Source of the DNA: Solenopsis invicta | Taxonomy: Eukaryota > Arthropoda > Insecta > Hymenoptera > Formicidae | Length of the DNA stretch: 64,000 nt | NCBI RefSeq assembly: GCF_016802725.1 | Contig: NC_052667.1 | Span: forward strand, 4,616,501-4,680,500 | Direction: 5' to 3' | In this document: one piece after another, positions 51,306-61,784 of the stretch | Layout: every line of letters begins with the position of its first letter | Numbering within the stretch: the stretch's first letter is position 1 | Translations under genes and position numbers: made by a program | Notes under the pieces: model-generated | What the model was told of the DNA's origin: nothing | Seen by the model: the letters and a program-made list of their open reading frames with translations, nothing else | The model's database searches: none

Positions 51306-51346
51306 TTTATGAGAGTAGCTTCTTTATCTGCAACGTTATCACTATG

Positions 51347-51758
51347 TGTTGCGTAGAGATGTATGGATGACCAGGGTTTACTCGTATGGATACAACTAAC
51401 TCGTTCGTAGAAATTTATTGATGATGAAGACTCGTACAAAATGCAGAGAGAACTCGATCTCTTCTGTTCGTAACGTTTTCTAAATGAAGACTCGGCTTCT
51501 GTATTGCTAACGGATGCGCTGGAGACTCGGCTCTCAAATCAGTACTGATTCGCAGATAATTCGTATATGCACTCGTGAACGCAAGGAACGATCTGATCTC
51601 GCGGCGCCTTTCGACTATATATGCGGATCCGTGATCCTTGCGTGGGCCAATCGTCCCCTTTTTTGACGTCGCGTCGCGATTGGTTTACGACGGCCGATCG
51701 AGTCTCGATCTGTCGCGCTCGTTTGACGAAGGAGCACGCTATATTTTTCGACGGAACA
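51347..51758 (-). mobile_element. Solo LTR of a retrotransposon (BEL/Pao-like) in the 5' leader of copy 2
   Basis: The 412-bp block starts TGTTGCG and ends GGAACA on the plus strand, and is flanked by the 5-bp direct repeat CTATG at 51342-51346 and 51759-51763. Removing it rejoins the leader found in copies 3-5 (TTATCACTATG-CAATTGACT). Read on the minus strand it has a CCAAT box (51679-51683), TATATAG (51615-51621) and AATAAA (51414-51419), in the order expected of an LTR. The TGT...ACA ends and 5-bp duplication fit BEL/Pao, but Gypsy or Copia are not excluded. Its orientation matches the gene, so it could supply a promoter or a premature poly(A) site. No internal retroelement sequence remains. 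Confidence 0.88.
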
Positions 51759-51881
51759 CTATGCAATTGACTGTTTCTACTAAATTCACTCACTGTCGGT
51801 TTCACTAAACGTTCTCTGTTCGATTTAGCTATGCACTTATTGCTGTGCGTTTATCGAATAATCGAACGCTTACGCATCATG

Positions 51882-51891
51882 CTTTTATATA
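51882..51891 (-). promoter_or_regulatory. TATA box of dehydrogenase copy 2
   Basis: TATATAAAAG on the minus strand matches TATA boxes of copies 3, 4, 5 and 6 in position relative to the conserved CGATTATTCGAT and TAGCTAAATCGAAC leader blocks. The start site is expected about 25-30 bases downstream. The solo LTR lies between this box and the start codon. Confidence 0.6.
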
Positions 51892-53040
51892 GCCTTATTC
51901 TAACTTCTTTGTTATTTTACTCTTATGTAAACAATCTATATGGTTAGCAAAAGATGATGTGTAATTCAGAAGTGTATAAAAAATTTTGTATCCCTGATGC
52001 AAAGATAAGGATAGAGCCCCATTTGTTCATGAATTTAGCACGCTTTTCATAAATTAATCGTTTTTTGTAATAAATGACTTTCTCAGAATGTATATGTATA
52101 TATTATTCGCAGCTAAATAAAAAAGAAGAACTGAAAATTTGTAGAGTCGTTTAGTACTCCTTTTTGTGTTTTTGTTACTGACTGCACAAGAATTTAAATA
52201 ATATAATCTATATCCTAATTACTGATTATTAAATTAACATGTAACCATTGTCAAATTATCTTTATGAACATTATTTAGTTTTTAGTTATTATTATTAAGT
52301 AAATAGTACGCAAATGATTAAAAAATAATTGCATTCACTATATTTACGATTATATTTATTAGAAATGTTAATTTTATTTTTACCATTAATATTTTGATAT
52401 TTTATCAAGATTTGAAATTATAACTTAAAATATTTTTATAGTTGGCAGAACTATAAGTATAAAATTATTATTACACTAGAACGTACAAATTGTAACAGTG
52501 TGCACGATTCACTTCGAACAAAAAATGTACTAATGTGTACAGTTTTGAATAGAGTGAGGTTATTTTTCCAATTTATGCCCATGCCTTATTCCTGATAATG
52601 ATAGAAACTGCGTTTTCATCATTTTAATTTTCTTTATAGCTGCCGCGGTTAGTAACTATTTAATGAACTAAAAACACCAGTTTACATAGTCGACGAGTAG
52701 CCCTGGGGCTGAGTTAGGTGTGTAGTGTTGTGTCGACGATTACGACAATTGATAGACAACTTGTGTCGTCCTGTGCACGAAAGTGTCTGGGGAAATGGCA
52801 ATTGAAAAGCATCCATTAATTATGCAACGTACTCGGGATCGTGTAAAAAATTACGGAAAAGTATCTTGATGCAAAGATAAGAATTATCTTTATCATACAT
52901 AAACAGCTCCATCTGTTGAAAAAAACAGCATACATATATCATTTTTTCTTTAATAATTATGTTCTCAAGACGTATATGTACACTTTGCAGCAAATTAATT
53001 AAAAACTGAAAGTTTATAAAAGATTATAATAAAAAACACA
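51892..53040. other. Spacer between copies 2 and 3
   Basis: Most of it matches the spacers upstream of copies 4 and 5 (AAGATGATGTGTAATTCAG, GATGCAAAGATAAGGATA, TTGGCAGAACTA). A GC-richer segment at about 52550-52800 is not in the other spacers and is followed by GGATCGTGTAAAAAA, where similarity to the copy 3 upstream region at 56794 resumes. No open frame of note is present. Confidence 0.5.
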
Positions 53041-53308
53041 TCAATAAAACACTTTTTTGTCAATATATTCTCGCGCACATATTTTATTTGGTCGTGTTAA
53101 ATACAGTGGACAAAACCACGTATAAAAATGAAGACTTTGTGTTACATTACGTTCTTACTTGTATTAGTATTTATAAAATCCTTCCTTGGGAAAACTGTTA
53201 ATAATTTAATTATTTTGTTTTAATTAGATTATTTTATAATTTTATTATTTTATAAAATACCTTATTAAAAATTTTTGTAATAATTTCTTAAAAAATACAG
53301 AAATATTT

Positions 53309-56300
53309 TTATACTATTTGACGTGAAACTGTTTTTAAAAATGTGGTAAAATTTTCTTCCGGTTGCAGATGCAAAAGACGACAGGATACATTCCACATTT
53401 TTTCACGATATTCAGGATCGTTTGCTTTTCGAGAAGGATTGGCAACACTACAGTTTCTAATAACAAAAAAATTTTTGTTTTTTAATAACGTGATGTTCTA
53501 TTAATCTAATTATATTCTAAATACAAAAATAATTTCGTATATAGTGTCCTTACGAATAATAAAGTCCAGTCTCATTAGCTGTCTTTTCGTCAACTGAACA
53601 ATATATTGTTGTTTGCGCACCTTGCTTAACATTTTTAAAAAATAGTGGTGTAATCCATGAAAAAATAAAACGCAATACTATACTGTTGGTATCACGTAAT
53701 ATTTCGGACGCTATAATACCAGGATGCAAGGAATATACATTTATTCCCTGAATATTTGCTTCTAAAAGTTTAAATCTTCGTATAAGAGTTTATCTTCCGC
53801 TTTTTCTTCTCATTATGTAACAAATTATTTAAACTTGATTAGCGATTGTTAATTAATTAGCATGTATTAAATATAAATTATAAGTATATGATTTTAGATT
53901 TATAATAATATATATTCTGTTTTTGCTATACCTTTTAATCGATGAGCCAGTGCCTTAGTGAACAAAATGTTTGCCAATTTACTTTGAGCATAACTCTTAA
54001 ATGGCGAATAAGCTCTCTCTAGGTTAATATCATCGAAATCTATGTCGACAACTAGTATCGAATATTTTTAGTATAATTGTGCTTTAAATCCTGAACGTAA
54101 TTAAAAAAACAGTTTAATTTATTTTTAAAATTACAATTAACTTTACATACAAATATGTTCATGTGATGAGACGTTGACAATTCTGCAGTTGGGAGAAGAC
54201 AATTTCATTTTTGGCAAAAGCAGAAGTGTTAAAAGGAAATGGCCTAGATGGTTGACTTGTAGTGTTATTTCATTTCCATCTTCCGTCTTTTTGTACGTAA
54301 ACCCAATCATACCAGCATTATTTATAAGTATATGAATAGCTGCTTCGTTTGTTAGTAAATTTTTAGCGCAATCCCTCACACTCTTTAAACTACGTAGATC
54401 CAGAAAATAAATTGCAAGCTCACCTACATTGTTCTTATATTCATCTTTTGTCATCCTAAAAATAGCCATAAATTTATGTCACTTTATTTTCTTCAATATG
54501 CGAAAATTTAATTGAAGTAAATATAGTTTTATAATGAAAGGAAAATTAAAACAAACGGCAATTCATTTAGTTGATTCAACAAGTTTACGTTTTGAAAGTA
54601 AACTTACCATAAAGGTGGATTATTTTTTATATCGTCACCTGCTTCACGCGTTTTTTCAATATTTCTACAAGCTAGAATTACTCTAGCTCCTAAATGTGGA
54701 CATTATTTATATTATTTATTTATACTTTTTGTTTACAGTATTGTAAAGAAATTTCCTAGAGTTATAAATGAAGCCATATAATCAAACAACCGAAGAAGTT
54801 TAACAGTCCAATAAAAAAAATGAATATAATATTTCTTAATAAAGTATATAAGCCTGTCAGTATAAAAACAAATAAAAATTTCTATAACGAGTAATAGAGC
54901 GAAGATGTCAGCACTCAATTAAATTGTGATTATTAATTAATTATGTTTAAATAAAAATCTAAATCACGTTACATAATTCTCTTATAAAATATTCTAATAT
55001 GATTATGTAATAATGAGTCATTATTACATAATTATTAATGACACGCAGTTGTCTCTTCATTGATAAAAAATTCAGAATTTATTTATATCAAATAGTATTT
55101 ATTTAAATTTTAGAATAATTCAAAGGATTATTTTATTTTAATCTATTGAATAATTTATAATATTACCTCTCGCGTATAAATCTCTGGCAGTTTCCTTGCC
55201 GATACCAGCACTTGATCCTATGTCTATTAAGCTAGCCCCCCCACCAGTGCAAAATGAATTTTTACATATTCTAAAATTAAGTGCTAATTAGGTGCTAATT
55301 TGGTGCTGAGGTGCGAAATTAAGTGCTCGCACCGTTTGGCAGATTTTTTTAAATATATTGGGGGGGGCTAGCTTAACGTTAAGCTAGCCCCCCCCCAAAA
55401 AAAAATTTATATTTGTAATGGAAATGAAGAAACAAATACACTAGAATTAAGTGCTAATTAGGTGCTCAAAGAAATTATAAAAATAATTTGAAAATATATA
55501 ACAGAACTTCAAATGGTTGGTTCACAAGAGAAGTTATCTTAAAAAATTAGATGCTCGTATAAATATAGGACCAAAAAATTCCTTTTTCCATCACATTTAA
55601 AGATATCTAGTCGCCGAATTAGGTGCTCGTTCGGTTTGGCAGAAATTCGGACTTAAACATCGGTCGCGCCTATAGACTAACAAGAGAGAAGTCATGTTAA
55701 ATAATTAGGTGCTCGTACAAATGCTAAATCTGAATTTCAAAGGTGAGGGGGGGGGGAAGTTCCACGAATTGAGTGAAATAGCCGACTATTAACAAGTTTA
55801 CTGTATCGAGCCTCCTTATTCTTATCTACGGCTCGCTTGTTTGGCCTGACTTTTTTTGTAATGTATCGGCGCGGCGGACAATGTCAATAGTGCGACGCCG
55901 CGACAATAGACGAGTAAATACACGACAAAAAATTCAAGACCTAGCTCGCCAATGCGATGCATCCCGAATTTCACTGCGTCGTTACATTTTCGATTGTCAG
56001 TCGCTGTACACGCAGTGTAGAGATTAATTATTTAACATGACTTCTCTCTTGTGAGTGTATAGGCGCGACCGATGTTTAAGTCCGAATTTCTGCCAAACCG
56101 AACGAGCACCTAATTCGGCGACTAGATATCTTTAAATGTGATGGAAAAAGGAATTTTTTGGTCCTATATTTATACGAGCATCTAATTTTTTAAGATAACT
56201 TCTCTTGTGAACCAACCATTTGAAGTTCTGTTATATATTTTCAAATTATTTTTATAATTTCTTTGAGCACCTAATTAGCACTTAATTCTAGTGTATTTGT

Positions 56301-56590
56301 TTCTTCATTTCCATTACAAATATAAATTTTTTTTTGGGGGGGGGGGGCTAGCTTAACGTTAAGCTAGCCCCCCCCCAATATATTTAAAAAAATCTGCCAA
56401 ACGGTGCGAGCACTTAATTTCGCACCTCAGCACCAAATTAGCACCTAATTAGCACTTAATTTTAGAATATGTAAAAATTCATTTTGCACTGGTGGGGGGG
56501 CTAGCTTAATAGACATCTTGATCCTGTTATTACAACAGTTCGGCTGTCAAGACGTGCTTTGCTTGTACACATTTTACTAAAGAACCACAT
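53309..56590 (-). pseudogene. Retinol dehydrogenase-like SDR, copy 3, exon 1 split by a transposon
   Basis: Minus-strand parts: exon 1 as 56590-56517 plus 55219-55167; then 54689-54608, 54455-54151, 54051-53932, 53761-53554 and 53456-53309. Every exon other than exon 1 is open and splices correctly. Exon 1 is split after the codons for VVITG and the following Ser, that is, inside the TGSSAGIG cofactor loop, by the 1297-bp foldback element. Without the insertion exon 1 would be 118 bases, as in all other copies. The insertion adds stops, so the gene cannot make normal protein unless the element is excised or spliced out. The rest has no other disabling change, so the break is recent or polymorphic. 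Its closest relative is copy 2. Confidence 0.88.
55220..56516. mobile_element. Foldback DNA transposon 2 (Mutator-like type), inserted in exon 1 of copy 3
   Basis: Arms of about 490 bp (55220 to about 55706 and about 56025-56516) are almost perfect inverted copies; the only differences I see are near the loop. The loop is about 320 bp. The ends read ATGTCTATTAAGCTAGCC. The flanking 9-bp direct repeat CTTGATCCT (55211-55219 and 56517-56525) is perfect. Each arm contains a second copy of the terminus facing it (TTAACGTTAA centre at 55373-55382 and the mirror at about 56354-56364), with runs of 7-9 C or G. AATTAGGTGCT-like motifs recur through both arms. No transposase is encoded. Confidence 0.9.
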
Positions 56591-56743
56591 TTTATGAGAG
56601 AAGCTTCTTTATCTGCAACGTTATCACTATGCAATTGACTATTTCTACCAAAATTCACTCAATGTGTGATATTACTGAACGTTCTCTATTCGATTAGCTA
56701 GGCACTTGTTTTCTATCGAATAATCGAATGCACGTGTATCACA

Positions 56744-56753
56744 CTCTTATATA
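56744..56753 (-). promoter_or_regulatory. TATA box of dehydrogenase copy 3
   Basis: TATATAAGAG on the minus strand, in the same position relative to the leader blocks as in copies 2, 4, 5 and 6. The promoter is retained although the coding exon downstream is interrupted. Confidence 0.6.
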
Positions 56754-57193
56754 AACTGTCTACAAGGTTAGCAAAAGATAATGTGCAATTCAGGATCGTG
56801 TAAAAAAATTACGGATGAATAATGCAAAAATAAGAATCATTTTTATATGAACAGATCCATTTGCATTTATAAAGTTTTTACTGCATGTTTATAAAGAATC
56901 ATAATAAAAAAACATTACTAAAACACATCAATAAAACATTTTTTTGTCAGTATATTTTCCCGCATATATTTTATTTGATCGTGTTAAATACAGTGAGCAA
57001 AACTGCGTATAAAAATGAAAACTGTGTTACATTATGTTCTTGCTTGCATTAGTATATATAATATCCTTTCTTGGAAAAACTGTAAATAATTTAATTATTT
57101 TATTTTAATTACGTTATTTTATAATTTTATTATTCTATAAAATACTTTATTAAAAATTTTTTGAATAATTTCTTAAAGTACACAAAATGATTT

Positions 57194-59126
57194 TTATTGT
57201 ATTTGGCGTGAAACGGTTTCCAAAAATGTAGTGAAATTTTCTTCCGGTTCCAGTTGCAAAAGACGACAGGATACATTCCACAATTTTTCACGATATTCAG
57301 GATTGTTTGCTTTTCGAGAAGGAGTGGCAACGCTACAGTTTCTAAATACCAAAAGAAATTTTTAAATAATGTGATATTCTATTAATATTATTATATTCTA
57401 ATTGTAAGTACAAAAATAATTTCATAGTATACAGTGTCCTTACGAGTAATAAAGTCCAGTCTCATTAGCTGCTTTTTCGTCAACTGAACAATATATTGTT
57501 GTTTGCGCACCTTGCACAGCATTTTTTAAAAATAATGGTACAATCCAAGCATAAAAAAGTCGAATTATTGAATTGCTAGAACGTGCTAGTTCGGTCCTTA
57601 CAATACCAGGATGCAAAGAATATACATTTATTCCCTGTATATTTGCTTCTAAAAGTTTAAATTTTCGCGTAAGAGTTTATCTTTCGCTTTTTCTTCATTA
57701 CGCAACAAGTCATTTAAGATCGATTAGAGATTGTTAAATATTAATTAGCATGTATTAAATATAAATGTGATGTATTTTAGGTCTATAACAATATATTTCT
57801 TTTTCTTGCTGTACCTTTTAATCGATGAGCGAGTGCCTTCGTGAACAGAATGTTCGCCAATTTACTTTGTCCGTAACTCATGTACGGCGAATAAGCTTTC
57901 TCTTGATTGATATCATCAAAATTAATGTCGGCCCCTATAATAGAATGTTTTATTACAATTGTACTTTAAGCGATAGTTTTAAACGTAGATAAATAACATT
58001 CTAAGTTATTTTCGAAATTACAATTAACTTTACGTACAAGTATGTACATTCGATGAGACATTGACAATTCTGCAATTGGGAGAAGACAATTTTATTTTTG
58101 GCAAAAGAAGAAGTGTTAAAAGAAAATGGCTTAGATGGTTGACTTGTAGTGTCGTTTCGTTTCCATCTTCCGTCTTTTCGTACGAAGATCCAGCCATACC
58201 AGCATTATTTATAAGTATATGAATAGCTGCTTCGTTTGTCAATAAGTTTTTAGCGCAATCCTTCACACTCTTTAAACTACGTAGATCCAGAAGATAAATT
58301 GCAAGCTCACCTACATTGTTCTTATATTCATCTTTTGTCATCCTAAAAATAGCCATAAATTTATGACCACATTATTTCCTTCAATATGCAAAAATTTTAT
58401 TGAGATATATATAATTTTATAAGGAAAGGAAAATTTAAACGGTGATTCATTTCACTAATTCAATATGTTTACGTTTTAAAAGTAAACTTACCATGAAGGT
58501 GGGTTATTTTTTATATCGTCAATTGCTTTATTTGTCTTTTCCATATCTCTACAAGCTAGAATTACTCTAGCTCCTAAATGCGGACATTATTTATATTATT
58601 TATTTATACTTTTTGTTTACAGTATTGTAAAAAAATTTTTTAGAGTTTTAAATGAAGCCATATAAACAAATAACCGAAGAAGCTTAACAGTCCAATAAAA
58701 AATGAATATAATAAAGTATATTAGTCCGTCAATATAAAAGCAAATAAAAATTTCTGTAACGAATAATACAGCGAAGATGTCAGCACTCAATTCAACGTTA
58801 AATTGTCATTATTAATTATATTTAAATAAAAATCTAAATCACAAAACGTAATATTTCTCTTATGAAATATTCCAATGATTATGTAACAATGAAATACAGT
58901 TGTTTTTTTATTAATAAAAAATTTAGGTTTTATTTGTATCATATAGTTTCTATTTAAATTTCAGAAATTAGGATATTTGAAATGATTATTTCATTTTAGC
59001 AATATCACCTCTCGCGTATAAATCTCTGACAGTTTCCTTTCCGATACCACCACTTGATCCTGTTATTACAACAGTTCGGCCGTCAAGCCGTGCTTTGCTC
59101 GTACACATTTTACTGAAGAACCACAT
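57194..59126 (-). CDS. Retinol dehydrogenase 11-14-like SDR, copy 4 (six exons)
   Basis: Minus-strand exons: 59126-59009, 58573-58492, 58342-58038, 57934-57815, 57648-57444 and 57341-57194, all GT-AG, giving 325 residues with no stop. Visible motifs are TGSSGGIG, NNAGMAG, the Ser in RIVNVSS, and YGQSK (Tyr and Lys kept; the Ala of the other copies is Gly). Exon 5 has HPGIVRTELARSS, unlike the other copies. The C-terminus ends SRQIQ. It is the only minus-strand copy with neither a transposon nor a deletion. The donor after exon 3 is GTACGT instead of GTATGT, still canonical. The function is as for the family: NAD(P)-dependent oxidoreduction of retinoid or lipid aldehydes, inferred. Confidence 0.9.
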
Positions 59127-59287
59127 TTTATGAGAGAAGCTTCTTTATCTGCAACGTTATCACTATGCAATTGACTATTTCTACTAAAATTCACTCACTG
59201 TTGATTTCACTAAACGTTCTCTGTTCAATTTAGCTATGACTTATTGCTGTGCATTTATCGAATAGTCGGACGCTCATGCATCACCTT

Positions 59288-59295
59288 CTTATATA
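59288..59295 (-). promoter_or_regulatory. TATA box of dehydrogenase copy 4
   Basis: TATATAAG on the minus strand, followed by the conserved CGATTATTCGAT-like and TAGCTAAATTGAAC leader blocks. Confidence 0.6.
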
Positions 59296-59746
59296 ACCTT
59301 ATTCTCATTTTCTTGTTATTTTACTCTTATATAAACTACCTACGAGGTTAACAAGAAATGGTGTGTCATTCAGGATCGTATATAAAATTGTGTAATCCTG
59401 ATACAAAGATAAGGATAGGGCTCCCATCTGTTTATGAATTTACCATACTCATACGTTTTTCATAAATAAATTATTGTGCTTAATGAATGACTTTCTCAGG
59501 ACGTATATATATCATTCTTAGCTAAATAAAAAAGATTGAAAGTTTGTAGAGTTTATCGCTGCTTTTTGTTTCTTTATTACTGACTGCACAACAATTTAAA
59601 TGTCTATATTCTAAAATCTTTCTCTGAAAAAAATGCTGTAAATAATTTCATTATTTTGTTTTTATTACATTTTATAATTTTATTATTTTATAAAATACTT
59701 TATTAAAAATTTTTGTAATAATTTTTTAAAAAATACCGAAAGAATT

Positions 59747-60021
59747 TTATAGTATTTGACGTGAAACGGTTTCCAAAAATGTGGTGAAATTTTCTTCCGG
59801 TTCTAGATGCAAAAGACGACAGGATACGTTCCACAATTTTTCACGATATTCTATTCAATGTTAGAATTTAGGATAATTCAAATGATTATTTTAGCAATAT
59901 CACCTCTCGCGTACAAATCTCGGGCAGTTTCCTTGCCGATACCAGCACTTGATCCTGTTATTACAACAGTTCGGCCGTCAAGCCGTGCTTTGCTCGTACA
60001 CATTTTACTGAAGAACCACAT
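59747..60021 (-). pseudogene. Retinol dehydrogenase-like SDR, copy 5, internal-deletion relic
   Basis: Exon 1 is complete (60021-59904, minus) with TGSSAGIG and its GTGATA donor. A short piece of intron 1 then runs straight into the last 105 bases of exon 6 (59851-59747), ending in the normal TAA. The junction is near 59851, within GATATTC. Exons 2-5, most of intron 1 and the first part of exon 6 are missing. The promoter and leader are retained, so the relic may still be transcribed, but it cannot encode an SDR because NNAG and the catalytic Ser, Tyr and Lys are gone. Confidence 0.9.
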
Positions 60022-60074
60022 TTTATGAGAGAAGCTTCTTTATCTGTAACGTTACCAATATGCAATTGATTAGT

Positions 60075-60084
60075 TCTACTAAAA
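60075..60084 (-). other. Leader of copy 5 (conserved block)
   Basis: Part of the leader shared by all cluster copies (TAGTAGAAC/TAGTAGAAA and GTGAATTTTAGT-like sequence between the promoter and the start codon). It shows that the relic retains its 5' region. The block extends beyond the coordinates given, from about 60022 to 60150. Confidence 0.4.
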
Positions 60085-60174
60085 TTCACTCACTGTCGAT
60101 TTCACTGAACGTTTTCTGTTCGATTTAGCTATGCACTTGTTGTTTATCGAATAATCGAACGCTCATACCTCACA

Positions 60175-60184
60175 CTCTTATATA
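60175..60184 (-). promoter_or_regulatory. TATA box of relic copy 5
   Basis: TATATAAGAG on the minus strand, in register with those of copies 2-4. It is a candidate live promoter in front of a dead gene. Confidence 0.55.
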
Positions 60185-60189
60185 GCCTT

Positions 60190-61615
60190 ATTTTCAACTG
60201 CTTCATATTTGTCTCTTAGATAAACTGCGAGGTTAGCAAAAGATGATGTGTAATTCAGGATCGTATAAAAAATTTCGTAACTCTGATGCAAAGATAAGGA
60301 TAAGGTACCATCTGTTTATGAATTTAGTACACTTATACGCTTATCATAAATAAATTATTTTTCGTAATAAATGATTTTCTCAGGAGGTATATATATTATT
60401 CGCAGTTGAACAGAAAAAAAAACTAAAAATTTGTAAAGTCGTTTATCACTGCTTTTTACTTTTTTATTACTGATTACCCAAAAATTTAAATAATGTTTCT
60501 ATTACTGATTATTAAATTATCAAGTAACCGTTGTTAAATTATCTTTATGCATATTATTTACTTTTTGTTATTATTAAATAAATAGTAAGCTAATGTTTAA
60601 AAAATAGTTGTATCCAGTATATTTATGATTGTATTTATTAGAAATGTTTATCTTATTTTTAGCATTAATATTTTGATATTTTATTAAGATTTTAAATTAT
60701 CGTAACTTATAATATTTTCATAGTTGGTAGAACTACAAATATAAAATTATTACAAATATAAAATATTTTAGCAGTATTAACTATCAAAATAGATTAGCTA
60801 TCCCAACTATAATTATTTTAATATACAATTATAATTGATTTTTTCTTCATTTTCTATATTCCGTTAAATTAAGAAATGTACCAGTTATGTTGAAGTTTGT
60901 TTCTTTTTTTACTTTTAATCAATATTTAGTACAAATAATATTTACAAATGAAAGCAGTAATTAAGAATATGAATACAAAATATAAAATATACAAATATTG
61001 ATATGTATTTCATGTAAAATTGTTTTGTAAATAATATACCGAGAGGAGTTTAATAATATCTAAATATGTTTTGTGCGACAATGATTAATGTTGTAAATTA
61101 TTAAAATATGCTTGAACGTGCGGTTCATACATTGTTTGCAATATTTTCTAAACTTGGACTTCGTGATAAAGTTGCACTGAACTAGAAAGATGCAGAATTC
61201 GTCTATGTTTAAATGCAAAACTGCAAATTTAGATGCAGCTACGCGATCGATTTTCCGTGACGCATACACAAGTTTCTGATGACGGACGAAAATTTTTCGC
61301 TGTCAGAGCGAACCATCCGGTTACTATAAAGTTGAGAGCGTTCTTTTCAAACTCTTGCGTATCTTTCGTGAAAATTGGCTTCTGTCGCCACTAAGCTATC
61401 TACTTCTTTCTTTAGATTTGTCTTGAGACCTTTCAAGAAATTGTGCTGCTATATTTATTAAGTGCGAACAATTTCGACTTGGCAAAAATTTAATTATTTT
61501 ACAATTCTATGTTTAAGTATACTTGTAATAGAAAACTATCTTTATCTTTGCATGGGGGTTCCGAAATTTTTTTATACGATCCTGAATTGCACGTTATCTG
61601 TTGTTAACCTTGTAA
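60190..61615. other. Spacer between the divergent copies 5 and 6
   Basis: The left part repeats the spacers upstream of copies 2 and 4. The right part (about 60780-61450) is unique, with an unremarkable minus-strand open frame at 61060-61269. Copies 5 and 6 are head to head across this spacer, so it may hold shared regulatory sites. Confidence 0.45.
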
Positions 61616-61621
61616 GCAGTT

Positions 61622-61629
61622 TATATAAG
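61622..61629 (+). promoter_or_regulatory. TATA box of dehydrogenase copy 6
   Basis: TATATAAG followed by ATTATTCGATGAAC, AGCTAAATCGAACC and GTTCAGTGAAATCGATAGTG, the plus-strand form of the leader blocks in the minus-strand copies. The leader runs to the start codon at 61785. Confidence 0.6.
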
Positions 61630-61784
61630 AGTGTAATGCATGAGAGTACAATTATTCGATGAACAACAAGTGTAGAGCTAAATCGAACCGAGAACGTTCA
61701 GTGAAATCGATAGTGAGTGAAGTTTAGTAGAAATAGTCTATTGCATGTTGGTAACGTTGCGGAAAAAGAAGCTTCTCTCATAAA

